Source: Gnetum montanum
Lineage: Eukaryota; Streptophyta; Gnetopsida; Gnetales; Gnetaceae
DNA: 64,000 bases
Assembly (NCBI GenBank): GCA_015680685.1
Contig: MNCI01026399.1
Location: 420,415 to 484,414, forward strand
Direction: 5' to 3'
Shown here: positions 46,901-57,040 of the stretch, piece after piece
Numbering within the stretch: the stretch's first letter is position 1
How the letters are laid out: the number at the start of each line of letters is the position of its first letter
Position numbers and translations under genes: made by a program
Notes under the pieces: generated by a model
The model's database searches: none
Told to the model about the DNA's origin: nothing
Seen by the model: the letters and a program-made list of their open reading frames with translations, nothing else

Positions 46901-49900
46901 TTGTCTGAAGTCAAGTCAATTTTATTCCTCTTCTGTCCATGACAAGTCAATTTTGATTGCATTATTTTGTCCATAATACATTAAGGGTCCCATTCTTGTA
47001 ACACCAAATTACAATTGTCCATTTCCCTTTAATGCCCATCATGGAATGTTAAATTATAATTCATGCATCAACCTCTAGAAGGGGAATAATGTAATATTTC
47101 TCAAATTTTTCATTTAATATTATACACAACTTTTGAAGATTTATACTATACTTTGAATTTCCAGAAAGGGAAAAGATACTGTTGACTAAATTATAGATAT
47201 ATATTATAAATATATAATTATAGTAGTGATCAGTACCATGCATGTCACAGATCTTACCAACAACGTACATCTGATTGATGATTCAAAAATGGTTGCATAT
47301 AGTAAGCTGGCAAGTAGATCATACTAATAAAGATTTCTTGTTACTTGAAAGTTTAAACTTGCATTGCTGTAAGCAAACTGTTTATCAGGTTCCAAGTGTT
47401 AGTATCCTGATTGCTGTATATATATGTGTGTTTGTGTTTTGTTTTTGTTTTTCCATTTGGCTCTTTTTAAAGATGAATGAAATAAATATATCCATATGCT
47501 TTTTTCAAACTTGTTTCCTAGGTTTATGGAGCTCTAAGACTAACCGTAAAGACTATACAAATGTGGAACGCTAAGTTGCAAATTGATGGGGGTAACGATC
47601 CTTTGGTTGGTAGTTCACAGTTGGAGGGTAGCAACTTAATTGTACTCAGAGTAAGCTGTCCGTTTGTCCTTCATTTTTCTTGAATTATGTTTTCAAATAT
47701 GAAATTCAATTTCTTATGGCTCCTGAAAAACCTGGTCTTGTTGCAGGGAGGATCCACCATAAGATCAAATTCGAATTTGGCTGTTCATGGACAGGGCCTA
47801 CTAAATTTGTCAGGATCAGGAGATAGTATCAAGGCAGAGCGACTTTTTATATCGTTATTTTACAATGTCATTGTGAGTGTGTTTAACTTTACTCTTATTT
47901 TTAACGTGTTGACAGGTAATAATTTATTGCATATTTGCTATGATTTGTTTCATTCCTTAAAAATGAAGCAATCAGGAATGCAGATGAAAGACACTGTAAC
48001 AGGCAAATTCTAAAGAGAAAACTATTTGCAGACTCTGATTAAAAAGCTGAATATCATTTTACCTGAGACTTGAGTCCTGTGACCCTTGTCTTTCCTGAGC
48101 CTAGCAATGTCTTTATTATAGAAAGATCTTTTAATGGATTCATTGACACCGTTCACAATGAGCTTAACTCTAGATAAATTTCAAGTTCTGTTTTATTGCA
48201 TCAACTGCAACTGTGTCTTCGTTAGACTGAACCAGGAATGGAAATTTTGCAACCATTGCATGCTGTCGGAATTTTCTGATGAGTTCTAAAGAAAAAATAT
48301 ATTTCTTTGTAATAATTTTGTTGGTTTCCATTTCCTGTTAAATCAGGAAGTGCAATTGGCTTTTGTAGATATTCGAGTGTAACTGCTATTTTAAAGGTTA
48401 ACTGTTCCTTTTTATACAAGAAATTCTTATTATTTTTCATCTGCATTTTACTACTTATTTGAAACATGAAAAATGTTTTTCTCCCCTTTTTTTGACGTTT
48501 CATTTGCTTTTGTATTTATTTATTAGAAAGCCTTGCTTATGAATATTTTTGAAAGCAAACTTTTAACTAGTAAAAATCCTAACTGTTTCTTGTTTCACAT
48601 CGCAAATGAATCCTACTTGCAGATTGGGGCCGAAGCAATGTTACAGGCACCTGTAGATGAGTCCTCAAAGAATAGGTGAGACTGTTTACTGTTAGGGCAG
48701 TAGCTTTCTAGTTGTTGTCAGCCTCTACTAATGATTGTTGTTTCGTAATCAGGAGTATCCAGCAATATTGTGAGAGTTCAACTTGTCCTGATGGGCTTCT
48801 TAATCCTCCAGAAGACTGCAATTTAAATGATACCCTCTCCTACACAATTCAGGTGAGTTTTGTAATCATATAGCTTAGAAGTAACAACATCTCTGCCCTA
48901 TATTCATGATTCCATGTGAAGTTTGAAAATTATCTCCGTATAATCATGGTCAGATCAGTTTTTAGAGTTATAGATGGAAATTTGTTGATGCAGTAATAGA
49001 ATAGAATTTCTGTCATTTATCGAGTATTTTGAATTGTTATAGATAAAACATTTTGTCTAGGAGACAACTCAGGAATGATAAAGAACTACATATCTTTGGC
49101 TGAACATAGAACTGACCTGTTATAGCAGGTCACCATCAATCCTCGAACTAATTTCCTTAGACTAAGTAAAAAGCAAAGGGTTGATGACAGCAATACAGAG
49201 ATTATAAACGAAGTTTGTGGCCTTATTTTTACTGTCATGTCTAATAAGGGAGTTTGCTCAGATTTTCGAAATGTTTTTGGCAATTTATGTTCATGTGAAT
49301 AAGAAAAAATTGTTTGGCAGATTTGTCGTGTGGAGGATATTGTTGTGGATGGCCTTGTTAAAGGAAGCATTATTCATGTTCATCTGGCAAGAACTGTGAC
49401 TGTCAATTCTGGTGGTTTGATGACAGCTTCAGGATTAGGTTAGATTTTACTTATTGTTGCTCTTTCCAGATGTATCTAATGCAGACTAATTAAGCAGATA
49501 TTTAACATCTAAGATGTATATCTTTGTTTCTGCAATACGTGAACATCTTAATGTTCAAGTTCTGTATTTTGGCCAAATTTCCGTAAAGCTTTTGTTATTT
49601 TGACATTTTGGCCTTCTGTCAAATGGGGGAATTTCTTGTATGTTATTTGAAAGGTTCACTTTTGCGCGTGACTAGTTATGGTGATTATGATTTAAAGCTT
49701 ATTTAATAAATGTCATGCAGGTTGTGGCAACGGTGTTGGTAGAGGAGCATCGGAGAAAAAGGGTGCTGGAGGTGGTGGTGGTCACGGGGGAGTGGGTGGC
49801 AGTGGATACTTTAATGATGTTATAAGTAGGGGTGGGCAGTCTTACGGGAGTTCTGCTTTACCGTGTGAGTTGGGTAGCGGTGGTGGGTATCTCACCTCTC

Positions 49901-52900
49901 AGAATATTGCTGCAGGAGGTGGGGTGATAGGTATGTGGTTGGACATAAAATATTAATTTGATTCATTTCTAAAGTCTAGCATTGCTTTAAAGTCAATCTT
50001 TGCATTGAAATGCCACTTTTTTTTTATATTTTTAAAGAAGCGTTCATTCATTAAATATTTATTGCATATTAGTTAACGTATTTGCATGCATTATTTAATA
50101 TAAGCCACTGCACAAACAAAGATATTGAGTTCATGCATACCATAGTTGCTTGTTATTTCTTCATTTTAAATGTAAAATAAACATTGCTTCATAATATATT
50201 TTCAATTGTTCATGTCTGTTGGAATATATTTTCATGTTTTTTAATACTTCTATTAATATAGATAGCTAATTCATTATAGCTCTGTTACACTTTTGTTGTT
50301 CCAAATCTTGTTATTCTTATGTGATTCTCAGATGAGTCATTCTCACAGACATTGGGCCTATCAAGCTTAAAAGACTGACTTTTTGTGTCTTTGCCAGATT
50401 TCTGATTCATGAACGTTACCCTTTTTATGTTTTCGTTATATCTGAATGAGCATGATAGTTCTGAAGTGGAAACTAGATACAAATGCTCAATTTGTGCTCT
50501 CAATTCTACGCTGCCGCTAAATGTTCTTTCTTTTTTTGGTTGCAGTGATGGGTTCCAATGATCACCCTTTATCGAAAATGGGGCTATTTGGAACGGTGAA
50601 AGCAGACGGTGAAGGCCTGGAATCTGCTGTAAATACTACTGTAAATACTACTGCTTCCAAATCAAACTCTAGTTCCATCGGAGGCTCAGGTGGCGGATCT
50701 GGTGGAAGTCTTTTATTCTTTTTGCAAGCGCTGACACTTGGTAACAATTCCTTGCTTTCTAGTTCTGGGGGCCATGGAGGTCATCCTGGGGGAGGAGGTG
50801 GAGGAGGAGGAAGAATTCATTTTCATTGGTACAATATACCATCTGGGGATGAGTATATATCTCTGGCTATAGTGAATGGTACCATTCTGACAAGGTTTTC
50901 TTCATCCCTTTGCAATATCTGATATTCTTTAATACTTGTGCTGACAAAGTGAACTTAAATTTATGTACATTAAGTTGCAACAAATACCTGAATCTATTTC
51001 TGTTGGTTCCATGTGTTTTTTTTTTCTTAAAGTTTGAGAGAAGGTCAGCAATATATTACAGCCATAAAAACAAGTCCAATACAAGTTTTGGGGGGTGTGG
51101 GTGGGGGAGGGCAAAAGCAATTGATACTTGGGCCTTTAGGGCCCCATTCTCAAAACGCCATCCCAAAAAACTGATGGACTGCACTGGACACTCCTTTTGG
51201 ATTTTTGTGAACTTTGTCATCATATGAGTCAGGGGAGCTTGGTACAGGGCAGCATGGCCTTTCCTATGCGTGGGCTACGTCTAAAATGGCCTTGTAATGT
51301 TTAGAAGCCATAAAAGTTGCAGCCTCTTGAATATTTTTGTACTGCTCTTCCTTTTGCTGCTGCACCTTAGCTTCCAAGTTTTTGCTTTGTTAGAGTGAAG
51401 CTTGCTAGAAGTCGTGTGAATGAACCTATGCAGGGCAGCCCATGGCGCATTACAATTCACCTCCATAATCATATGTATGAATGCCTCCCCATACGCAGCC
51501 ATTGTCAAGCATTGGAGTTGTGGGTGGCATCGTGATTGATCGTCATTTGTTACTCTTCCAAAAAGGCTTGGGCTTGCTGCTCCTCCTCTTCCTCTCTCTT
51601 GAGGCTCTCTTGTTGCTCTCTGATCTGTGCATGGAGTTGGTCCTCCAGCGCATACCTAAGTGCAATATCCCTCAACTCCTTCTAGTGTCTTTCCTCTTCA
51701 GCAGCTTCTTTGCATTGTAGCTCCTTTTGTTGTACCCTTGCTAGGTTTTCCTTCTCATTCCTTAGTAGCTCTACCTCCCAGCTAGCTTACTCCTTTGCCT
51801 AAACCCTAGCTTCAATCTTGGTGGTGGCGCTAGAAAGGAACTTTGATTGTAGTTCCTAATGAATTTGGTCCTTAGTGTGCAAAAGTTGCTTTTGGAGGCT
51901 GGAGCGCTGATTTGTTGTGGAGCCTTGCTAGTTAGAACCCTTAGCAGCCTTTGTCATGCCCCCCGTACTCATCCACTGTTGTTGGGGTAGATGAGGTGGA
52001 TGCATCATCCAGAGTCATGCTCTGTAGCCTGCTAGAGGGCTAGAATAAGGCTGGAGTGGCGGCTCCATTGCTCCTGTCTAAGAGATGCCAAGAAAAACTT
52101 GGGTAAGTTGACCGATCTCCCCAACTTCATACAATGGAGGAAAATGAAATGGGCACCCTATGGCTTCTACACATTTTCAGACTAAATGAAGAATTATTCA
52201 ACTAGCTTTGTCACATCTTGCCACAGTTGTGGTAGGGCAGACTTGGGAACTTGGCCACTCCTTGTTTTTGGCATTGGCCTGTTGAAAAAACTTCCAACAT
52301 CCTATAAACCATGCCTTGTGGGTAGCACCACCTCACCTGCTGTTGGGAGGCCTAGGTACCCCACAATAGCTGATTCCATGAGATTAACGTAGACTTTATG
52401 AAAAGTAGTGAAATGCCCTCTCTACCTGCTGTAGAAAGGGGCATTTGAGAGGTCGGGGTCTCCCACAAGTAGGGGAAGGAGGTCCCCCCACCCCACCTGC
52501 ACCACCATGTCCTAGAGCAGTTGGTTATTTTGGAACCCATCACACTCCCAGCTTGTACATGGGTGTGACCCCCATTGTTGCAATGGCCTTCTTCCATAGC
52601 CACCCATGAGCAGGGCAATTTGCATTGGAGGTTTAAGTGGGGCATCCTGGAAGATACGCTTGTTTTGCATATGCCAACCAAAGTAGCACATCACTAGCAG
52701 GAGAGTCGCCGTGAAGTTGCAGTGGTAGCATGATGCTAGATGTCCTCTAGATGATGGTGGTACAGGGACAAAGATAAATAAAGTGTTGTAAAGTCTCATT
52801 TGCAATGTGGTAGAGGGGGTAGGTGGTATTAATGGGGAGGCTGTGATTATGCAGTAAGGTCCGAACCAGGAACCAGGAGTGCAGTTTGGAGAATGAGCTA

Positions 52901-55900
52901 TAGGAAGCATTTATTTTTTTCCCCAGTAATCAGCCCCTCCAAACAGTCCGCTAGCCATGGATCGAGGGGTATTTGCATTTAATGACTTCCTGTGGTTAAC
53001 TATGCATCAGCCCCCATTGGGCAAGTTTCTACACATAAGTGCAGAGTTTCCACCAAAGGTGAGAATCCTGCGTCCCCACATTCCATGGTTGGTACTTGTT
53101 TCTCCAGATGGCCACCCATTGCACCTGGCCTCCATCGTTGTGCATGAACTGGTTGGTAAGTCCTTGGTATCCCATCAGGATGGCATTCTCAAAACCCACC
53201 ACCCCTAGACCCCTCTAAGCCTTCGGCTGAGCCATCTTCTCTCAATAGACAAGGTGCATTTGGTCCCCCATGCCCCCTCCCCTGTCTGACTAGCTGAAAT
53301 TCTGAACAATTTGATCCATTTTCCTGATAACTCCTTTCAGAGGTGCAACGACAGAGGTAATGAATCTGGCCATGGCAAAGAGTACCAACAAAGCAAGAAG
53401 CATTCACCCTTTCCTACTAAGAAAACAGGAATTCTAGTGTTCCACTCTAGTTTGGATCTTTTGGATTAGTTGAGTCGAAGATAGTTTCCTATTCTAGGTG
53501 AACATGGGAAGTCCTAGATAGAAATCTTTAGGGGACCCTTGTAGGATCCCCCATTGTACGACAAATTTTGCCCTTAATTGTTGCCTTCGTACAGACGAAA
53601 TGTGCTGTTGACTTGTCCCAATTAACTGCAAGGCCAACCTCCTACAACATTCTCTTAAGGGCTTTGGCAATAGCTTTTGCCTGTGGCATAGCTGCCCTGG
53701 TGACCAAAATCGTATCGGCTGCATAATGTTTGGCTATGCATGTGACCCCCGCAATGGTCAGTTCTCTGACCCCTTCAGCTTTGCAAGAAAGATTGATTGT
53801 ATCCATGGCAATAATAAACAGGTAAGGTGAGAGAGGATCACCTTGATGCAACCCCCATTGCAGGGAAGAGAACCCCTAGAGGTGTCCATTGATGTTAAAG
53901 AAGTAGGCCCCAGTGGTCTGTAGGTTTATACATAGATTAACAAACTTTGAGTGAATTCCTTTCCTAAGCATAATGTTTCTGAGGGAGGCCCAATACACTG
54001 TATTGTATGCTTTGGCCATATCAAGTTTGTTCCAAGTTTTAAGAAAGAATAGTTTTGGGATTTGCTATATCAGTGCAATAATACATTATAATTAGATTTT
54101 CGACGATAAAAATATGTTCATTTAGATAAAAGAAACCAACGACATTTAGCCTGAAAGACCTTACCAAAATGATATTAGTTGAAGTTATGGAACCATGGAT
54201 AATTAAATTTAAACTGGTCATGAAAGTTAAGTAACCAAAACTGAATCCTTATTATGTCCATGGAAAGCCTTGCAATTTGGTGGGCAGAATCTGTTCTTGC
54301 CAATTTTCTTATCGAAATTCTTAGGCCAATATTCTGTGACCTGCATGATGCAAAGCACATCTTTCTAACAAATCACATCTTAATTGATTGAAACTGCAAC
54401 TGACACACCAAGAACTAACCAATTGAACGTAAATATTGACATTGAAACTACGAAAATGGAGTTATCCTTACAAATTTTCTGTTATTGTTGTGTTACATAT
54501 CTAAATTTTATAGGAACATCAATGTGCTTGCATAACATTGATACTTACAAAGAGAGGTTATTATGTGCTTTATAATTTTCTATTTCAAATGTTTAGTTGT
54601 GAAGTTAATAATTTTTTTTAAAATTCATATCTAACCACTCTCATGAATATTTATTGACACTGTATGTATTGCTCAGTGTTTAAGCTAACATTATGCTCGT
54701 TTGATGTGTTTCGTTCATGTTCTTAAGCTTTGTATGGTGTATCATATTAAATATCTACATTGTTATGTTGATTATGTTTCCTAGAAAATTCATCATAGTT
54801 TTGCTTTACACTGCAACCTTTTTGAATCTTTTTATTTACGTTCAGGGGGGGATCTGGAAGTGACCGAGGTTCTGTCGGGAAATATGGAACGCTCACAGGA
54901 AAGAAGTGTCCCAAAGGACTTTATGGTGTTTTCTGTGAGGTAATTAATGTACTGTTTGTTTGAATCTGCATTAGAATCTATATTCATTAAACGAATGAAG
55001 CAAGATTGAAATACATAACTGTGAAACTCTATTTTTGCAATAGGAGTTACTGATTCTACAAATGAAACATCCAATATTTCTGAAAGCGTATAGAAGGAAC
55101 ATTTGTAATATGCTGTCTTGATTGTCTAAATTAATCATTTATCTATTGTCATGCTGATTTAGAAGATTTGCACTTGGAACTTATTATGTCTTTCATACAA
55201 TATCTGTTTTAATATTAGCAAAACTTTACCAGTTTGAGCAATTCACACAAGGAAGTTAATGGACGTCTAGCAGTTAAAATAATCTGTGAGGATCTGAAAA
55301 TGGGTTTCTGACATTTATAAAATCACATGGATACAAATAAGTTTTAGTCAATTCATTGCCTACATTGCTGGAATAACCCACATTGATGGGATAAAGGCAG
55401 CAACATGATAATGACGTGGGTGTAAATATCATCAAAAGGTTATACTAGCGTTGTTTTTTAGAAACTATAAGAAAAATGTCAACTCTTGTTTTTATGTTTT
55501 CTTCCCAATATCATAAAAATGTGTTTCCGTACTGTTTTTTGAAAGTTGAGATAAATTAATGCATCTAAAGAATTGTTCGTGCAGCTAAATTTTTGCTTCA
55601 TTTTAAGTGGATTGCTTGCTTGTGTAGGAGTGCCCTGTTGGTACTTACAAAGATTCAGAAGGCTCAGACGCGAAATTGTGCATGGCTTGTCCTGCTGAAA
55701 AGCTTCCACGGCGTGCAACTTATACATATGTACGAGGTGATCACAGCTTTTCCCTTACAGGCTCCCATATTCGAAATTTCCTGGCTTAGGCCTTTTCAGC
55801 TTATGCCCATGTAATGTAGTTGTGCTTGATTAAATATGCATATTTCATGTTTATTTTATAGTTACACTGTTCTCTGAAGTAGAATTTTGATCTCTGCTTT

Positions 55901-56828
55901 TCTAGTAAATACTTGCAGTTTTAAATTTGTATGTGACAATTTTCTTTTGTTCCTTTTCTTGAATAGGTGGTGTTATTGAACCCGTCTGCCCATATAGATG
56001 CATATCTGAGAAATATCACATGCCACACTGTTACACACCGCTGGAAGAATTAATATATGCCTTTGGTGGACCGTGGCTTTTTGGCTTGCTGCTGTCAGGT
56101 CTTTTAGTTCTTTTGGCTCTTGTTTTAAGTGTTGCACGCATGAAATTTGTTGGAACAGATGACTTTTCTGGCCCAACACCAACTCCACATGAATCACAAA
56201 TTGATCATTCGTTTCCATTTCTTGAATCTTTAAATGAGGTAGAGATTGATTCTTTTTTCCTGTTTCTATATTCCTGTGATTTTATTGCTGCAGAAAGCCC
56301 ACGTACCTAAGCTTGTTAGCTAATCCATTTTTCTTCTTTCACTGTTTCAATATTGGACGCTAGGTTCTGGAAACCAACAGAAATGAGGAAGCTCGGAGTC
56401 ATGTGCATAGAATGTATTTTATGGGTCCAAATACCTTTACTGAGCCATGGCATTTGCCTCATGCGCCCCCTCATGAAATTATGGACCTTGTGTTAGTATC
56501 AGTACATGTTAAATACTTGAACTGTGCTCTTAGCTAGGTATTCTAGTTATCATGGAAATGTGTTGTCGTTTATGACTGCGTAATCTCTTGCAGGTATGAA
56601 GATGCATTCAACCGTTTTGTAGATGAGATAAACTCTTTAGCTGCTTATCAATGGTGGGAGGGTTCTGTGCATAGTATTCTTTCAGTACTTTCTTATCCTT
56701 TTGCTTGGTCATGGCAACAGTGGTGCAGAAATAAAAAAGTGCAACAACTTCGTGAATATGTACGATCAGAATACGATCATTCGTGTCTTAAATCATGCCG
56801 GTCACGTGCTCTGTATGAAGGCATCAAG
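28157..56828 (+). CDS. Large glycine-rich, cysteine-containing membrane protein, 16 exons, 3' end outside window
   Basis: The exons are 28157-28983, 31344-31459, 37631-37839, 40052-40171, 47522-47650, 47747-47872, 48623-48675, 48753-48852, 49321-49438, 49721-49930, 50546-50894, 54846-54939, 55628-55736, 55967-56238, 56364-56491 and 56594-56828. All have GT-AG borders and matching phases, giving exactly 1,065 codons. The protein has a hydrophobic signal near residues 5-22. A long extracellular part follows, with glycine-rich GGGGGR blocks and many N-glycosylation sequons. Next come a cysteine-rich stretch resembling ephrin-receptor/EGF repeats (about 812-875), a membrane segment (about 890-912) and a conserved cytoplasmic part. 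It matches the plant family of Arabidopsis At5g11700, At4g32920 and At5g47020, about 1,400-1,480 residues long, whose role is not established. I chose the ATG at 28,157 because it starts the signal peptide and has G at -3 and +4. The frame is open upstream to 27,962. About 400 C-terminal residues lie beyond 64,000. Confidence 0.93.
28984..31343 (+). other. Intron 1 (2,360 bases)
   Basis: AT-rich with no gene recognised inside. The acceptor is acatatgcag at 31,334-31,343. Confidence 0.85.
31344..31459 (+). CDS. Exon 2 of the glycine-rich membrane protein
   Basis: Encodes KGSGRISASGGSGWGGGGGG then RIGMQCYGIDKT. The phase fits exon 1 and the block aligns directly with the plant family. The donor is GTCTGT, weaker than most here. 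Confidence 0.92.
32590..33250 (-). mobile_element. LINE reverse transcriptase fragment, antisense in intron 2
   Basis: The minus strand reads LLDVIRNLYQNYHRI. After a frame change comes KLHIFSDNEVLITTSHEGLQ and then RKVNVDKTKVLVCAAKNGKL with SSKYLYLE. This matches the stretch after the catalytic site of non-LTR reverse transcriptases (FADD replaced by FSDN). Frameshifts show decay. Confidence 0.7.
33600..34760 (-). mobile_element. RTE-type LINE fragment, antisense in intron 2
   Basis: The minus strand reads MILIDLEKTHDKVVRDIIWW near 34,710 and CMLFVNNITLMD near 34,400, where the catalytic pair is lost. YLGSMLQSDGEIDNNIQNRI follows near 34,200 and FHRTTIRSAILYGDEC after that. These are successive conserved stretches of plant RTE-like LINEs, in order, ending near a gatgatgagg-type 3' end. 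Several stops are present. Confidence 0.82.
35954..36900 (-). mobile_element. Non-LTR retrotransposon C-terminal fragment, antisense in intron 2
   Basis: Near 36,780-36,640 the minus strand reads ALGRWASNVKKQMFHTIINS, then VLYGCTVWGPGL and IEKVQEKVLF. Further on (36,346-35,954) it reads HTCRLYGSGAFENEDHVF, a worn form of the C..C...H zinc-binding end of LINE ORF2. It appears to belong to a different family from the RTE piece beside it. Confidence 0.6.
37631..37839 (+). CDS. Exon 3 of the glycine-rich membrane protein
   Basis: Encodes GGKSLGCPTNAGAAGTRFD, then STQTVTVLMDFP, PLWTNVFVQSRARVVVPL and RWSRVQ. It is in phase 1 on entry and phase 0 on exit. The acceptor and donor are ag/gt. Confidence 0.93.
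37840..40051 (+). other. Intron 3 (2,212 bases)
   Basis: Contains an antisense RTE-type LINE tail at about 38,350-39,060. Otherwise AT-rich without recognisable genes. Confidence 0.85.
38350..39060 (-). mobile_element. RTE-type LINE 3' fragment, antisense in intron 3
   Basis: The text around 38,360-38,480 (caacaaattggggttggct, tctatgaagagctagat) repeats 33,620-33,720 of intron 2. The minus strand keeps SMLQSHSEIEKAVRNRIETR, parallel to the fragment there. Both are in the same orientation. This could be an independent insertion or an intragenic duplication. Confidence 0.7.
40052..40171 (+). CDS. Exon 4 of the glycine-rich membrane protein
   Basis: Forty codons: VWGKIALKYEGALSFGLSN, then FSEFELIAEELLITDSTVK. 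It is phase 0 on both sides, with donor GTAGAA. Confidence 0.92.
41863..41949 (+). repeat. Direct duplication, period 50
   Basis: tcaagacagaatatcaaa... recurs as 41,863-41,899 and 41,913-41,949 with one mismatch, separated by 13 bases. Confidence 0.85.
42190..42870 (+). mobile_element. Possible LTR remnant with promoter motif cluster
   Basis: About 250 bases rich in gatgtcttt and its complement aagacatc precede a TATA box, gctataaaaaggc (42,447). A purine-rich leader follows, and aataaaatgg near 42,759 could be a polyadenylation signal. This layout resembles an LTR promoter and R region. I could not fix the ends or a target duplication. It is unrelated in sequence to the TGATGA LTR family. 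Confidence 0.4.
44749..45090. repeat. Imperfect inverted repeat, arms about 40 bases
   Basis: gtctccaccgtgccttaact...catgtccatg at 44,751-44,795 pairs with ...atggacatacataatagtta and aggcacaacggagac at 45,052-45,087 with a handful of mismatches. About 260 bases separate the arms. It could be a foldback element. Confidence 0.6.
47522..47650 (+). CDS. Exon 5 of the glycine-rich membrane protein
   Basis: Forty-three codons: VYGALRLTVKTIQMWNAKLQ, then IDGG and LEGSNLIVLR. It is phase 0 on both sides, with donor GTAAGC. Confidence 0.93.
47747..47872 (+). CDS. Exon 6 of the glycine-rich membrane protein
   Basis: Encodes GGSTIRSNSNLAVHGQGLLN, then LSGSGDSIKAERLFISLFYN and VI. It follows a 96-base intron. 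The donor is GTGAGT. Confidence 0.93.
47873..48622 (+). other. Intron 6 (750 bases)
   Basis: T-rich, no feature recognised. Confidence 0.85.
48623..48675 (+). CDS. Exon 7 of the glycine-rich membrane protein
   Basis: A 53-base exon: IGAEAMLQAPVDESSKN plus two bases of an arginine codon. It is easily missed, but required to keep the frame between exons 6 and 8. Confidence 0.9.
48753..48852 (+). CDS. Exon 8 of the glycine-rich membrane protein
   Basis: Encodes SIQQYCESSTCPDGLLNPPE, then DCNLNDTLSYTIQ, with three of the family's cysteines. It follows a 77-base intron. The donor is GTGAGT. Confidence 0.93.
48853..49320 (+). other. Intron 8 (468 bases)
   Basis: No feature recognised. The acceptor is gtttggcag. 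Confidence 0.85.
49321..49438 (+). CDS. Exon 9 of the glycine-rich membrane protein
   Basis: Encodes ICRVEDIVVDGLVKGSIIHV, then HLARTVTVNSGGLMTASGL. It exits in phase 1. The donor GTTAGA is non-consensus at +3, but the next exon joins in frame. Confidence 0.92.
49721..49930 (+). CDS. Exon 10 of the glycine-rich membrane protein
   Basis: Glycine-rich exon: GCGNGVGRGASEKKGAGGGG, then GHGGVGGSGYFND, PCELGSGGGYL and AAGGGVI. It enters in phase 1 and exits in phase 1. The donor is GTATGT. Confidence 0.93.
49931..50545 (+). other. Intron 10 (615 bases)
   Basis: No feature recognised. The acceptor is tggttgcag. Confidence 0.85.
50546..50894 (+). CDS. Exon 11 of the glycine-rich membrane protein
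   Basis: Encodes VMGSNDHPLSKMGLFGTVKA, a repeated VNTTVNTT sequon pair, GGSGGGSGGSLLFFLQALTL, SSSGGHGGHPGGGGGGGG and RIHFHWYNIPSGDEY. The RIHFHW block is highly conserved in the family. It exits in phase 2. Confidence 0.93.
51555..51920 (-). pseudogene. Coiled-coil protein fragment with stops (unknown)
   Basis: One minus-strand frame reads LQKQLLHTKDQIH, stop, ELQSKFLSSATTKIEARV, stop; then VELLRNEKENLARVQQKELQ, CKEAAEEERH, stop, KELRDIALRYALEDQLHAQI and KREEEEQQAQAFLEE before a terminal stop. The glutamate/glutamine/leucine pattern suggests a coiled coil. At least four in-frame stops interrupt it. It may be the tail of a transposase or another transposon protein. I do not recognise the family. 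Confidence 0.5.
52400..54040 (-). mobile_element. L1-type LINE ORF2 fragment, antisense in intron 11
   Basis: From high to low coordinates the minus strand reads KLDMAKAYNTVYWASLRNIM and FNINGHL, then GLHQGDPLSPYLFIIAMDTI. HYAADTILVTRAAMP follows, a worn YADD site, and then VGLAVNWDKS. Later come EKMAQPKA..GLGV and YPLYHIANETLQHFIYLCP, the zinc-binding reverse-transcriptase tail. All are successive parts of plant L1-like ORF2. Stops and frame changes make it inactive. Confidence 0.82.
54846..54939 (+). CDS. Exon 12 of the glycine-rich membrane protein
   Basis: Encodes GGSGSDRGSVGKYGTLTGKK, then CPKGLYGVFCE, the start of the cysteine-rich part. It enters in phase 2 and exits in phase 0. The donor is GTAATT. 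Confidence 0.93.
54940..55627 (+). other. Intron 12 (688 bases)
   Basis: No feature recognised. The acceptor is gcttgtgtag. Confidence 0.85.
55628..55736 (+). CDS. Exon 13 of the glycine-rich membrane protein
   Basis: Encodes ECPVGTYKDSEGSDAKLC, then MACPAEKLPRRATYTYVR. The C-P-x-G-T-Y...C..C spacing resembles ephrin-receptor-like/EGF-like cysteine repeats. Confidence 0.93.
55967..56238 (+). CDS. Exon 14 of the glycine-rich membrane protein (membrane segment)
   Basis: Encodes CPYRCISEKYHMPHCYTPLE, then ELIYAFGG, the transmembrane stretch PWLFGLLLSGLLVLLALVL and SVARMKFVGTDDFSG, and then QIDHSFPFLESLNE. The protein crosses from the cysteine-rich ectodomain to the cytoplasm here. Confidence 0.95.
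56364..56491 (+). CDS. Exon 15 of the glycine-rich membrane protein
   Basis: Encodes VLETNRNEEARSHVHRMYFM, then GPNTFTEPWHLPHAPP and HEIMDLV, a well conserved cytoplasmic block. It is flanked by short introns of 125 and 102 bases. Confidence 0.94.
56594..56828 (+). CDS. Exon 16 of the glycine-rich membrane protein (last in window)
   Basis: Encodes YEDAFNRFVDEINSLAAYQW, then WEGSVHSILSVLSYPFAWSW, QQWCRNKKVQQLREYVRSEY and DHSCLKSCRSRALYEGIK, with donor GTAAGG. The family continues well beyond this point. I found no further matching exon up to 64,000. Confidence 0.94.
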
Positions 56829-56950
56829 GTAAGGCATTTTACCACTGATGTATTGAAGTTTACATTCTTTAAATTAAACTTTAGTTCCTTGTTATGTTGT
56901 TCTCCCGTGTATTTTTAATACCCAGATATCTTCTTTCTTTACTTACTAAA

Positions 56951-57040
56951 AGGATCATTGCCCAAAGGCTCAATGCTCATCCTCCCTGCTCTTATGACTT
57001 AGGAAGAAAAGCACCTTACCATCACTCCAAAGGATGGTTG
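56951..57040 (-). mobile_element. SINE fragment, antisense, internally deleted
   Basis: aggctcaatgctcatcctcc and gcaccttaccatcactccaa match the complement of the two ends of the SINE at 62,708-62,877, with the middle missing. Confidence 0.6.

Larger units (their letters stand above)
40172..47521 (+). other. Intron 4 (7,350 bases)
   Basis: The longest complete intron of the gene. It holds a 50-base-period duplication (41,863-41,949), an LTR-like segment (about 42,190-42,870) and an imperfect inverted repeat (44,749-45,090). No gene is recognised. Confidence 0.85.
50895..54845 (+). other. Intron 11 (3,951 bases), mostly transposon-derived
   Basis: Holds a coiled-coil pseudogene (51,555-51,920) and an antisense L1-type LINE fragment (about 52,400-54,040). 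The rest is AT-rich. The acceptor is acgttcag at 54,845. Confidence 0.85.

Noticed and set aside
47687-48013. 108-codon frame treated as a separate gene
   Set aside because: It is exon 6 of the glycine-rich gene read through both its splice sites.
52512-52910. 132-codon minus-strand frame treated as a gene
   Set aside because: It lies in another frame of the L1 fragment, whose real frame shows the zinc-binding ETLQHFIYLCP stretch.
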